A DNA stretch of 64,000 nucleotides, taken from the NCBI GenBank assembly GCA_963931865.1, contig OZ007510.1:10574993-10638992 (forward strand), read 5' to 3'. The stretch comes from Axinella damicornis. Taxonomy: Eukaryota > Porifera > Demospongiae > Axinellida > Axinellidae. The notes under the pieces are model-generated. The model was not told where the DNA came from. It worked only from the letters and a program-made list of their open reading frames with translations, and searched no databases. This document shows positions 44,201-55,004 of the stretch, in pieces; within the stretch, counting starts at the first letter, position 1, and every line of letters begins with the position of its first letter. Position numbers and translations under genes: made by a program.

Positions 44201-47200
44201 CCTATTCTTCTGGTCTAGGGGAGTCACTATTATGCTCAATTATCTGACACTGCCTACATAGTGCCAATCAAACTCCTCGAACGATACAATAGAACGACGT
44301 CTAGGAAAAACAGTGCGCCTCCTGTGTGTTCAACAGTGCACTGTCACCATGGTATTCAAATAGTAGCAAATAGCCTCAGATGGGATGGTCGCTTAAACAA
44401 AGCTGTGTAGTGGCATGCACTTGTGTTCTTGATCATCGGTATACCATTGGACTTGTGTATCGGTTAGTCTATAACCAGCTTTTATGTTCGATCAAACAAC
44501 CTTTGCGGTACATGAGGTCAACAAAAGTCGTCCACATAAAGTGGGCTTCCCATTTCAGTGTGTCCTCTCCTCTCACAGAAGGTCCTCTTAAAGCTGGCTA
44601 TTCCCTATCGTACGTAGCACCAAGAATGTAATACCTGATAGTACGCCTACCCTCAAAAAGGATAAGCCCCCCCCCCCCCCTGTTAATGTTAGAGACAAGT
44701 TCAATGATGTCATTGCAGTAAACGACTTGTAATAATACTGTTTCCCATGCAGTGCAGTCCAAGTACGTGGGAACTGGACATGCAGACATCACCAAGTTGT
44801 GAGTTTCCGACATCGCTGATTTCTAAAAATAGTCTGGGATCTATTTTTAGAACATATTGACGTGTATGTTCATGCCCAGGATGTTTGATGTTTCTTCACT
44901 GCATTGGTTACAACCACCCACCTCTTTGTGCTGTTCTAAAAATAGAATCATGATTGACCATGTAGGAAGTTATTGATATTCATATTCATATTGCTTATTG
45001 ACATGGCTGCATAGTTTGCATACCTAGAGGTGGCAAAGTGCATGTTTCTAAAAATAGTAACACTCCACCTTAACCAATAATGAGATCTGCAATTATGTTC
45101 ATGCTAGCCTTATAATATTCCAAGACCTGTGGGAGAGAGAGGCTAGTTAGACGTACATGTAAATACAAGGTCTGAAAACGTGGCTCAGTTGACTCCTTCA
45201 TATCTCAAGGAGCTAGAATCATACTGTTTTCATTACACTTGTAGTAAACCTTTCGCATGTTTCCCAAACTGTCAGGAAAGGGGGGTGAAAATAGTACAAA
45301 ATTGACCAGATCGAAGAGCATTCCAATGACCACATCAAAGATACTAGGCCAGGAAAGGGGGGAGGAGCACCCCCTCTACTCCCCTTTGCGTGAAACACTG
45401 ATGTTGGGTAATAACAAGGGTGTACTGAGCTGCCGAAGTCAGCATACGATACACACAGACAGCAAAATGCAACTTGATTCCTTGATTGATGCTCTTGAGA
45501 TCAGCTGACTAAGCCCTCCCTCCAACTTAACAGGCTTGAGAGCAGCAAGTGTTTTCTGCTGCCTCCAACAGTACATGTACTTTCATTGAATCTCACTAGC
45601 CAGACCCTCACAGGAAGAGAGAGGGTCTGGTCAAGTGATGATGATAATGAAAACGGAACACGTATGCAAGCGTGATATGCCTGTGAAGCTGCAATATGCT
45701 GACTCAGCATATATGGGAAAACCTACCAAGCAGGACTAAGCCCTTGTCTTCCATTTTCAAGGGCCTGGGTACAGTGTATGACGTAGCCTCCTTCCCAGGC
45801 TGCCTGGCCTGGGAACGAGGCTAGGGCACAAGACTAAGACCCGCTCACCTAGGAAGAGGGTGTAAGTGACAACAGCAGCTTTCTTCTGCATTGGCTGTCC
45901 AGTTACATGTACATGTAAGTACCTGTTAACCACAGTCATGGGTTCTTACAATCTGCAAAATTTACTCCTGCCAAAATCTATTTACAGCCAATTCATGAAA
46001 ATTTTTCAACTACGAAATAAGCCCAGTATACAGTAGGCTGTGGCTTCCTGTTGCATTTTTTGCTTTGTGTTTTGCCAACACCCTAATTGTGTTGCAGCAG
46101 CTATGTACATGTCCCTTCCCTTAGGACCATTAGGGCAAAGCGAAGCACTTCAATTAGAGTTTCTAACGCCGGCTAGCATGTACATACATGTATATGGGAA
46201 TGGGCCTACTGCACTGCTTTATTTGGTGACCTGGAGGAAGAAATGAGGCGCTTCTGTAGCCTGGGAGTCCATGCTTGATATGCGCTAAGTTTATGGAGCC
46301 TCACAAGTTCTGTATAGCACCACAGCAAGTGCTTCACTAGTGACAGTTGAATTTTTATTACTAAAACCGTTCTGTACACTTAAAAAAACTTTTTGTTGTC
46401 CGTTTGATGCTTCAGTACCTACATCGGTAGTATCGGTATCGGTACTGGCCAGTACTTGGAGGCTGATGTAATGGTACATACATGTAGGTGGCGGCACCAG
46501 TCCGGCTTTGGCCGGACCACTTTTCCAGCCGACCTGATTATAATATCACATGCATGTGTCGTCACGCATAATCTACGCTAGCGCTCGAGAGCTCAATCGT
46601 ATACATGTATGCAGACTCGGCAATGGCATCTGTTTCACGTCCTAGTTCTGGGCCGGCTGTATACAATCGGTGGACTGGACTACTGGACTGGACTACTGGA
46701 CTGGACTACTGGACTACTGGACTCACCCAAAATTCCATGAAACGCCCTTTTCAGTGAGAAGCTAAACCTCCTTGCTCAGCCTATTAGTTCGCTAAAGTTG
46801 CTTCCTAGCCTGTTGCGGCATCGTCTCCTCGATTTCCGAGGTCAAAGGTCACATGCATATTTTAATGAGCTTCAACAATTCTGTACTGGCTTTGGGCTAG
46901 CCTCGTTCCCAGGTCTACCCGGATGCGGAAGAGCTTTGAACATCCATGCTAGCTAGCTTTGAGCATCCATGACTTGTATAAACTGTTTTCTTATGGGGGT
47001 CACACGCATATTTGTTGGGAAGTCAAATTTTAATTGAGCTCCAGTTAAGATTCTCCGCCTGCTTGAAGGATTAGAAGAGCAGTTAGCACGTTATCAGCAG
47101 AAACCAAACTCCTACCATGCTATAGTATAGTTCGAGCTTGCTCATTAAATATGCACGTGACCTTTGACCTCGGAAATCGAGGAGGCGATGCCACAACAGG

Positions 47201-49283
47201 CTAGGAAGCAACTTTAGCGAACCAATAGGCTGAGTAAGGAGGTTTAGCTTCTCACTGAAAAGGGCGTTTCATGGAATTTTGGGTGAGTCCAGTAGTCCAG
47301 TAGTCCAGTCCAGTAGTCCAGTCCACCGATTGTATACAGCCTTCTGGGCCTACCATTGAAACTCCACACCAGCTAAGGTCTTTCTCTTTCCCAAAATGGC
47401 CGTTTGGATGCTACGAGAGCGCTTCTTCATTGCCAAAAATACATATGAAAAAAATTTACACACAGAGCGCCCCTGGGCACCGCCTTCTGCATTGCGCTAT
47501 GATGATGAGCTGTACCACTTTTTCTATGCTGCTGCCGCCCCTGTGGTATCTGTAGTATCGGTATTGGTACTGGCCAGTACTTGGAGGTTGATGTACCGGT
47601 ATCTGTAGTATCGGTGTCGGTACTGGCCAGTACTTGGAGGTTGATGTACTGGTATCTGTAGTATCGGCAAAATGTGATACATGTATCGGTGCACCCTTAT
47701 TACCCCGTGCGCATGCGCAGCAGGGGGTAGAGTGATCGGTTTGTCTGTCCGTCTGTCCGCAGTCCAAGCGCTGTTTGAGCAGTGAAGGCTTTATTGAAGG
47801 CTTATTTCAGGATAGAAGTGTCAGAATTCAGAAAATACTAGCGTCTACATAACTCACAGACCAGAGATCTACTCGAGAGGCTGAGCAAAGCTGCGTGAAA
47901 GTCGTGCTTCTAATTTATACAATTTGACCGCACCCAATTTCTAACATTACTGCCACAACTTACGGTATCTCATTCTGCATGCTGACATCGCTGTATTAAA
48001 TCATGGCCTAGCCAGTGTGTATTATCCATGAGCTAGCTCATCGTGCATGCTGTATGAATAGGCCTATAGCTGTCAAGTCAAAGTTGCGCACGGGGTACGT
48101 GCTCTGCTGAGCACCTCTAGTTCTTAACTTGTTTGGCCCATAAGCACATTCTCAGTGGTTGGTCTGTTGGTTAGATGTGAGCCTCAGACCTAACCTCTTG
48201 CTCGGCTTCATGGTTGACTATGTGCGGCAACACAATGGCAGCTGGTGGTTGAATAATGGACGCTATGGGATCAACATCTTGCCAGTAGCAACATGTCCAG
48301 TCATTCAAATTTGACCTGAATTTTGGCATATTTTCCAGTCATCTACAGTGTATCAGCACTACATGTAGCTACATGTAGTGCATCAATGCAACCCCCTCAT
48401 GCATCACTTTGTCCTCATGGATTCATAGATTCTGACTGATTCTTGTGCTATCAATACATTAACCGTGTGTGTGAGTGACGGAAGTGGCTAGACTGTTGAT
48501 GTGCATGACCTTCGTGTATTTGACCTTTGCACTTACTTGACCTCGTTCTCACACTAATGTGGCTCCACTATCGCACAAGGCTATAGCTGCACCAGAGTGG
48601 AGTGCATTATTTGAGAAGTCCCCATCTCCTCCTCCCTACAGTGAGTGGCTGGTGAACCAGCACAGAGACAGCTTTGCCTCTTACATTGGCCACCCCAACC
48701 TCGTGGAGTTCTTTGCCATCGCTGAGAACGAGAGCAAAGCAAGAGTCAAGTTTAACTTCCTCCAGGTACATAAAGGGTTACCCCAGCTACTGTATGTATA
48801 TGTTTAATATTGTTTATGTAGCATACATGGAAGGCACACATTACTAGTAGTCTGCTTTCGGCTGTAACTCTGCGTATCCCAAAGATCACAGATCTAAATA
48901 TGACTAATAAGCAGCTGCTTGAACCTGATTGGCACGGAATGTTGGCAGTAGTCATCAGTAATTTTCCGTGCATCTGGTCCACAAGACAACATTACCAGTA
49001 GTGGGTATGACCCTCCATCGAGAGTGGATCAATCTCACTATGCGTTCCAAGTGTTTCGTATTGCTCTCTTGTTGAATGGTGACCAGAAAGTCTCTCTTTG
49101 CTGATCGGACAATGCACTGGGTCCATGTATCCATGGTATCACTAGCCTCATTCCCAGGTGCGTGGCCTGGGAATGAGGCTGTAGTATCACGGTCACCTAC
49201 TGCAGCTGAATTTCACTGTCTGTTTCCCCCAGAAAATGCTGCAGCCGTGTGGGCTACCGCCAGAGAAAGAAGAGGAAGACTGA
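41264..49283 (+). CDS. SF3B5: splicing factor 3B subunit 5 (SF3b10), five exons
   Basis: Exons 41264-41266 (ATG only), 43442-43481, 44753-44798, 48642-48765 and 49233-49283 give 87 aa against 86 in human. The sequence has ADRYNIHSQLEH, QSKYVGTGHAD, EWLVNQHRDSFASYIGH, FFAIAENESKARVKF and the C-terminal KMLQPCGLPPEKEEED, all diagnostic of the family. SF3B5 is a small stabilising subunit of SF3b in U2 snRNP, bound to SF3B1 and SF3B3. Exons 2-5 are secure because all phases match. The first exon is a proposal: an ATG directly followed by GTATGT gives the right phase and lies opposite the Rac start. Introns total almost 8 kb for 264 coding bases and hold many foldback elements. Confidence 0.93.
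41522..42081. mobile_element. 560-bp foldback transposon with perfect 9-bp target duplication and internal ORF
   Basis: Starts TAGCCTCGTACCCAGGC and ends CCAGGCTA. Long arms include CCTGGTAACATTGG...GGTT...CCGTTTACTTCCGG and its inverted partner at about 42040-42081. GCGTAACTT flanks both ends (41513-41521 and 42082-42090). A small extra hairpin (GGCTCTTTC/GAAAGAGCC) sits at the left end. The interior has an open frame from 41583 to 41840 (see separate entry). It lies in SF3B5 intron 1. Confidence 0.85.
41583..41840 (+). CDS. short ORF inside the 560-bp foldback element, possible captured exon
   Basis: The frame has no ATG but is open for 85 codons to a TGA. It reads basic protein with YFCGKCRVSYKSVTRY and HPRLH, a loose zinc-finger-like arrangement (C-x2-C then H-x3-H with a longer than usual spacer), followed by many Arg/Lys. 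Base composition is more GC-rich than the surroundings. It may be a fragment captured by the transposon; function unknown. Confidence 0.3.
   Translation, partial: AVYFRHVIIHVINKGHSYFCGKCRVSYKSVTRYSKYYSRHPRLHRDTRHFLQAKRTTYLANHRSRKLRQTMSELVRKQTAANSEL
43597..44000. repeat. three diverged tandem repeats of about 135-145 bp
   Basis: Each unit has CTATTGTG, ACTTTGACCCT, a CATGACTGGTCACA-type segment, GGACCTAGATTTGGA and a CAATCCC-type end. The units start near 43600, 43745 and 43878. Located in SF3B5 intron 2. Confidence 0.65.
44668..44681. repeat. poly-C tract
   Basis: Run of about 14 C in SF3B5 intron 2, about 70 bases before exon 3. Confidence 0.8.
44821..44852. repeat. 12-bp stem hairpin just after SF3B5 exon 3
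   Basis: TTCTAAAAATAG and CTATTTTTAGAA enclose an 8-base loop, starting 22 bases after the donor GT at 44799. The same TCTAAAAATAG motif recurs singly near 44935 and 45046, and a related one near 41145. Confidence 0.65.
45784..45823. mobile_element. 40-bp foldback element of the TAGCCTCGTTCCCAGG family
   Basis: TAGCCTCCTTCCCAGGC at the left and GCCTGGGAACGAGGCTA at the right around a 6-base loop. No target duplication recognisable. Located in SF3B5 intron 3. Confidence 0.75.
46655..47341. mobile_element. 687-bp foldback transposon with about 210-bp inverted arms and perfect 9-bp target duplication
   Basis: Ends GGCTGTATACAATCGGTGG and its reverse complement. The arms include a GGACTGGACTACT minisatellite mirrored at the other end, the TGAAACGCCCTTTTCAGTGA segment and the CCTCGATTTCCGAGGTCAAA segment. 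TTCTGGGCC stands on both sides (46646-46654 and 47342-47350). The interior holds a lone TAGCCTCGTTCCCAGG end (46898) without partner. Located in SF3B5 intron 3. Confidence 0.88.
47547..47670. repeat. 53-bp tandem repeat, about 2.3 copies
   Basis: Units starting TATCTGTAGTATCGGT at 47547, 47600 and 47653 contain GGTACTGGCCAGTACTTGGA, itself partly palindromic. A single related unit lies at about 46430-46475, on the other side of the 687-bp foldback. Confidence 0.75.
49143..49181. mobile_element. 39-bp foldback element with 9-bp target duplication
   Basis: TAGCCTCATTCCCAGG and CCTGGGAATGAGGCT are inverted ends. The flanks TGGTATCAC (49134-49142) and TAGTATCAC (49182-49190) agree at 8 of 9 positions. 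Located in SF3B5 intron 4, about 40 bases before exon 5. Confidence 0.8.
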
Positions 49284-49996
49284 ACACTGGGAAATTATCA
49301 ACATTCACTTTTCCTCTGTGCTACATGTACCTCATCACATGTGACTGCTTACTTTGCTCATTCCTTCACAAATTATACCTTTCGTTAGTACTATAATGAT
49401 CTTCACTTGTTTCCAACAGCAGGCATGAGTGGCTTAAAACTGACTCCAGTCAGACATTAATTTTTGAAAGCACTGTGGCTCCTTCATGAGGACAGAATAC
49501 AGACTGCACAACACATCTAGCATTGTTCCCAGGCCTTCTCGCCCCAGCGGTTGTTGCTTGCAAAGCTACAACACATCCTCGCCAGCACTAGTCACAATAC
49601 GATGAGTCATGATGCAAATATACCATGAATTATGCAGTACGTATACGTGGGCACAACAAATTCTGAGGGTGGATAACTGCATTGTGTTCACGCACTATAT
49701 ACTGTATCCCCTCCTCATACACCTGGATTCCACCCACATGCACATACCTGCATGCCGTTTATAATTATAGCAGATAATATATAGCTACAGCCTGCATGAA
49801 AGCTATAGCTCACTACATAACCATGCAGAAAGAGCATGAATGTACCTGGATATACAAAGTGATGTCATGATCTATAGGGTCCCTAATCATAATTTGGCTA
49901 CAAATTTAGCAACTTGTGATGTAATAACTGCTAACCTCCATGTAATCCACTAAATACACCTAATTCTTTTTCCACACCTCGTCATCGGTCAGTTAC
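49284..49996. other. intergenic between convergent genes, no gene seen
   Basis: Contains a foldback-family half copy near 49524-49545 (TTCCCAGGCCTTCTCGCCCC) and otherwise AT-rich sequence. Confidence 0.5.
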
Positions 49997-51137
49997 TTAA
50001 TTAGCTTCAGTTTCATCTTCAATCGAAAACTTGAATGTTGTTGGCTTCCATGGACAGGTTGTACAATCAAATGCCAAAAACTCCCCACCATCGTCATCCA
50101 ACTTCCCATCGTCGCTGCTGTTCCTGTGCTTGTGATACCACTTCCATCCCCGCACTACTAAAATGTAGACAGATATGAGCACACACGGAAACCACAGTGC
50201 AACTCTTGCACCCTTGACGTCAGTTCCGTTTCCACTGCACCCCAAAGGAACATTATTGTCAGCCAGAAGATAAACTGCTATTAAAAGGATAACAAGTCCT
50301 AGGTGTATATTTGAAACGGTCACTACCGTGTAATTCTCAGTTACTTTCTCGTCATCTACGGAAAGGTTTTTGTCATTAATTACATAGTTCAAGGTGAAAA
50401 CTGTAGCAGTTGCAAGCACAACGACATAACCTAGCCATATCAGCCATGCTACAATGTGATAAGGAGTTGTGCAGCCGGCTCCAGGTACATCTTTTTGTAT
50501 TGCAGTAAATACCACATCAAACTCGTGAGCAAAGACTACAAGCCCCAGGGCATCATAGAGAGGAATTGGTGTTCGCTTCTTTTCTTCCTTTTTGAAAGCA
50601 TCAAACCACTTGTGAATGAGTACGAAGAAGTAAAGCGGAAGAATTAGTGAAAGTAACCCTTCTCCTACAGAGACTGCCACTTCTATACATGTAGTATTGC
50701 AGTTCAGTTCATCAGAATAGTCTCTGAGAATCGGGGAAATGTTGTCTCCTACCATGTACAGGAGCCCAGCAATGAACTGCAGAATTAGTGAAAGAATCAC
50801 TGCACAATTACGGGAAGTGGTACCTCGAAGACGATCAATGAAAACAGCAACCCCGGCCTGCAAAGATGTACACGATTATGGAGATGGCCAAGACTGCAAG
50901 TGCTATAGCTGCAGCTGCCACACTGTTTGGAGCAACGAGTTGGAGAAAGTCATGAAAGAATGACTGCAATATATCACAGATTAGTGCCGAAAATTGTAAA
51001 CCTTCAGCCTCCACAATTTGACCAAGGTCAATCTAAAGAACAAAATCAATACAATTAACATTCACAACCTTCTCATTACGTATGGTATACTGTTATGAAC
51101 AAGATACATGCGCACTTACATGTACATGGTGTACCAT
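49997..51137 (-). CDS. multi-pass membrane protein of unknown family, two exons, apparent one-base frameshift
   Basis: Complement exons 51120-51137 (ATG plus five codons) and 49997-51032. The small exon ends in GTAAGT and joins in phase 0. The large exon reads open from 51032 (IDLGQIVEAEGLQFSALICD..., then a helix VAAAAIALAVLAISIIVYIF) to about 50855. There the frame breaks at a run of four C (50851-50854). It continues one frame over for about 285 codons with further helices (CAVILSLILQFIAGLLY, SLILPLYFFVLIH, IVAWLIWLGYVVVLATATVF, LGLVILLIAVYLL, LWFPCVLISVYILVV). That makes about six segments, with N-glycosylation sites between them and an acidic C-tail. I do not recognise the family. The shift may be an assembly error in the homopolymer or a real mutation. 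Confidence 0.65.
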
Positions 51138-52499
51138 TCTTGCAATAGCAATTTCTTCACTCTTTCTTATAGTAAAGGTATTCCCTTTGTCTTTTCAAAC
51201 TGAAAGTATGGTGGGTGTACCATACACCACAGGTGGGTGTGTCAGGAATGTATATAGGGAACATGAATAATGGCAGCTATGTGTGATCAAGGGGCACTTC
51301 AAAAATGCTTGCTGTGTGGTGCTAGCAAAAGTACTATGATAGGAATATTGTATATTATGTGTGCAGAAAGTCTGCACAGTTTATACAAATTTAATGGTTT
51401 CTCCATAATAAACATGAACACTGGAGCCGCATGCACCCCGGCCAAGTTCCAGTCATTTGCAATACGTCCCACCTGTCCTGGCTGAACATGATAGCAGACC
51501 ATAATGATAAATTGCACTCCATGTTCAGTTTCTGGCCTGCAAAGATTGGATGAATAATGCACCCTGAGCTAAATTCCACCCCTACTCTGGTTATGTAGGG
51601 CCAAGTTCCACCCCTCACTGTGCAAGTTGCCACAACTGTTCAGCCGCTGGACCCTAGCTGAGGCGTAGTCTGTTATCATGGCTTGCATGCATGTGGCTGT
51701 TTGCTCATCCATACGTTCAGTTAGCTACCAGCCTGCAAAAGCGGTTGCTGCGCATGTATAATCATGAGTATTGCACCCTGAGTTCCACCCCTCTTCTATA
51801 CACAAGTTATGTTGAGCTACTGATTAGTCTGATCTAGTGGGCCTTCATCTGCACAAGCTGCATAACCATATTATTCACGGTACTGAATTCAATCTTCAAG
51901 TTGCACAGTGCATGAATACTGCACTGACCTTCAAGTTGTATAACACATTGTAGCTACTGAGTTCTACCCTTAATTCGTCTGCACAAGCTGCATGTATAAT
52001 ATTGTAGCTACTCTGAGTTCCATGCACCTTTCAAGTTCAACCTGCTTTCAACCAGAACCGGCGTACTCGGGCTGCTAGGCTGCTGAATCTAATTGCAGAC
52101 AGTAGCTAGCTATAGCATTTCATACAGTATTTTTTTAACAACTCTCATGCACCTATTCGTATGACTTGTGCATATTATGTGTGATTCAAAATCACTGATG
52201 GGATCTGTTAAAGCTGATTGCTTGCAATAGCTTTAGCTAATAATCGAAATGATTTCTCTGTGGTAGAGAGCAGATCGTAATCGAGTTGATTCTCTGTGGT
52301 AGAGAGCAGAACGTATATGGGTGTGGAAGATTGAATATGGTGCATGAGTAATGTATCCCATAGCTCTCATCAACACTTATGCTATTATTATTATCAGGAG
52401 CCAATACTAAGACTATAGCCTCAAACACTAGAACCAACTCCACCTAGTCTCGTTCCTAAACTCCACCCTAATGCTAAGCCACATGACCTATAGGCATAA
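51138..52499. other. intergenic, no gene seen
   Basis: Upstream of the membrane-protein gene. It contains a short direct repeat with CTCTGTGGTAGAGAGCAGA twice near 52255-52312, and a fragment ACCAGAACCGGCGTACTCGGGCTGCTAGG near 52050 matching the SINE at 52.8 kb. No coding region. Confidence 0.5.
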
Positions 52500-52950
52500 T
52501 AGTTCCTTAATCATTATACAATAAAAGAAGGGAAAAAAAGCCTAGCAGCCTTCCCTCCATGCCAAAGGAGAACAAAACAACCGGAAAAAAAGGAACAAGA
52601 AAAAGAAAACCAAAAAAAAAAAAAAACAGAAAGGGAGAAAGAGAAAAAAAACGAAAAAATACAACCTAGCAACAACCCATCCCTCCGTGACAGGTCAGAC
52701 ACCGAAGTGTAAGCCTCAGGAGCGCTGGATAGGCGGTCCTGGAATCACAGGAGGCTAACCTGCTTTCTACCAGAACACCTTTAGCTTCGGTGGTCAGATG
52801 GGAACCGGCGTACTCGAGCTGCTAGGCGGGGAAGTCGAGAACCGGTATGTACGGAGTGGCCCAGACTCGTACTCGGTTATTGGGGAGACGAACACTCAAC
52901 CCCCAGGCTGTAAAGCAAGTGCTTAGCGAGTGTGCCATCCCGACTTCCCG
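52500..52950 (-). repeat. tRNA-derived SINE, minus strand
   Basis: On the minus strand the element opens with GGGATGGCACACTCGCTAAG (A-box-like) and then TTGAGTGTTCGTCTCCCC (B-box-like). A body with CGAGTACGCCGGTTCC and CCTGTGATTCCAGGACC follows, and it ends in long T-rich runs at about 52520-52640. A detached body fragment lies near 52035-52075. Confidence 0.65.
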
Positions 52951-53410
52951 CCAAAACTAGGTACAAATTCAATATTTAAGCCCCAAACCGGAAGTAGCCT
53001 GTTGCGCATGCGCGCAGGCTGACCTTTGAACCTTTGAGCAAAAAATGGTGGCCGAGTCCAAAGCTAGCTAAGGTCTTAAGTTTGTAGCAGTTTACTACAT
53101 AGTATTACTGTGCTCTTAGCGGCATGGAAATCACTAGCGAAGTTTGGAGTCAGCCTTGAACTGAGTTTGTGAGTCGACTAAGCGGGGCAGACGAAAAGAA
53201 GCGTGTGGGGTCTGAAACTTCCAAGACATGGGTCTTACTTTGCTTCTGTGGCGAGGAAGAATGTGCTGACATCGAAAGAAACGTTTGTGGAGGACGTCTG
53301 AGTTTTGGTGAGTGTCATTAGCAAGAAGAAAGTAGTCCCTAGTTGTCTGCTTTAAGTAAATTACAAAAACTGACCTCCGTAATCTGTGGATGGTAAAGGG
53401 TTAGGAAAAG

Positions 53411-53688
53411 AGGGTCTAGAAACTTTGGACCACTTTGCTTGGGCTCTACTCGAATTTGGGTAGAGCCAATCAGAGCCTTTCAAATCGCTCGGTGCAAGCG
53501 TTGAGGACTGTCTGAAGTAGCCTGCGATTGCTGTTCTCCTGCACAACAGAAATACAAAACAGCCAACGAGGTTAGCGGGCCGGAATCGACTGACTGCAGT
53601 TGCACTAAATAGTATGACATAACGGACGTGATGTAAAATTAATTGCATTCCTTCGTACCGAGTAAAGTGGTCCAAAATTTCTAGGCCT
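53411..53688. repeat. about 278-bp element with inverted ends
   Basis: AGGGTCTAGAAACTTTGGAC at the left matches the reverse complement of the right end (GTCCAAAATTTCTAGGCCT), with CCACTTT continuing inward. Probably a MITE; no target duplication found. Confidence 0.55.
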
Positions 53689-54109
53689 TACTTCTCCACG
53701 TGTGCGTACTGAAAGCGATCGCGCGCTGGAGAAAGTGAAGGGCTAGCTTGTTAGACTAGGGAAAAACCAGCTGAAATGTAGGATACCTGTAGCAGTCAAG
53801 AGATAGGCAAGCTGAAGCTGAACCAAGCGCTGAATCTCTGTCCAACCGTACCTGACTGTACAGAGACCATGATGGGTCTCATTATGTAGGTCATGAATAT
53901 CATTAGCAGCCTAATTACTATTGTGTTTGTTGGAGGGTGTCATTGTATGCCGTCGGTATGGCCACTGTACCTGTGAAGCCAACTGTAGCTAACTTTGGTT
54001 GTATGCTGACACATGACATGGTCTGACCAAATGGCTGCCAGAATCCTCATGTAAATAGCTCCGTTTTAATTTTATTTGCATCCCCATTAGCCCTTTCCCA
54101 CCCAATGTT

Positions 54110-54580
54110 GTATGTCGTCATGAGACTGTCAGCTTCATGATGTCACATCCGGCAATGTCCTTGGGAGATAGGCTCTGCGCCAGCAGAAAGGGCGGGGCAG
54201 GGGGAGGTGGGTGGGTGCACCCGAAGGGTGCAAACAGCATGGCCGTGTCTGGACTCAGCTTTGAACAGCCCTTGGTTGGAGCCGGGTAGGCCAAATCTTG
54301 GGTTTTAAGCATAAATGGGCCTAGAAAACAGTGGTCTCACCTTGCAGAGCCTCGAATTCCAGTGTTCAAGGCTGATTTTTCTGCTAGAGCGAGTCACCAT
54401 CGCCCAAACATCTTGATTGTGTGCACGTTAACGAGTGGGTGTGGTCAGAATCACGAATGTGGAAAGCATGTCTGTGTGAAGTTCTGCGTGAAGTTTTGAA
54501 CCTGAAAACCGATGGGAACATTATCTAGTAAATTACAAGCTAAAAACTGACCTCCATAATCTGTGGGTGGTAAAGGGTTA
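54110..54580 (-). repeat. interspersed repeat, copy B (inverted relative to 10960-11340)
   Basis: Shares GATGTCACATC, GGAGGTGGGTGGGTGCACCC and GCTCCAACC-type segments with copy A in reverse orientation. It ends in CTGTGGGTGGTAAAGGGTTA; a further copy of that end lies at 53371-53401. Confidence 0.65.
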
Positions 54581-54588
54581 AATGGCAG

Positions 54589-54627
54589 TAGCCTCGTTCC
54601 CAGGCCCGAGACGGCGAGGAGAAAAGG
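54589..54627. mobile_element. left end of a TAGCCTCGTTCCCAGG-family foldback
   Basis: TAGCCTCGTTCCCAGGCCC and GGGCCTGG form a short hairpin; the terminal right end is missing. The adjoining CTGGTTTCCACTGTTTGCGC segment has an inverted, diverged partner at about 55055-55082, at the border of the Helitron fragment. At 54679-54783 there is also a 36-bp direct repeat (GACATGTCACCACAGATG...). Confidence 0.55.
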
Positions 54628-55004
54628 GCCTGGTTTCCACTGTTTGCGCATGCGCTAACTACAGTATACCATAGCGGTGTGACATGTCACCACAGATGCA
54701 ATTGCTCAAATTTTATAACCTACAGTACCGTAGTCTTCAGCAACGGGACATGTCACCACAGATGGAATTGCTCAAATTTTATTGACCTGCGGTTGAACGA
54801 TGGGATATTTTCGTGTGGCTATCGTCGCACCGACCGGGTGGAGTCAGTATGCTACCAGACTCTTCTGAATTAAGAATGTCCGGTAAGTCTGTTGCTGGTG
54901 GCAGTGCAATTGTGGCTGTGTTGCCCCTCATCTCGCAGATCAAGGACCAGTGTAGCAAAATAGGTAGCGTCACACGCTCGACCATGTGACTACGAAGGCG
55001 TCAT

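Noticed and set aside
46040..46246. 68-codon frame in SF3B5 intron 3
   Set aside because: No motif, no splice support, surrounded by repeats.
47396..47608. 70-codon frame with ATG next to the 53-bp tandem repeat
   Set aside because: Its second half is the translated tandem repeat; the first half (MAVWMLRERFFIAK...) is odd but too short and unmatched to call a gene.
48559..48641. Upstream in-frame ATG as the SF3B5 start (MAPLSHKA...)
   Set aside because: The family match begins only after the AG at 48641, and upstream exons with the proper N-terminus were found in phase.
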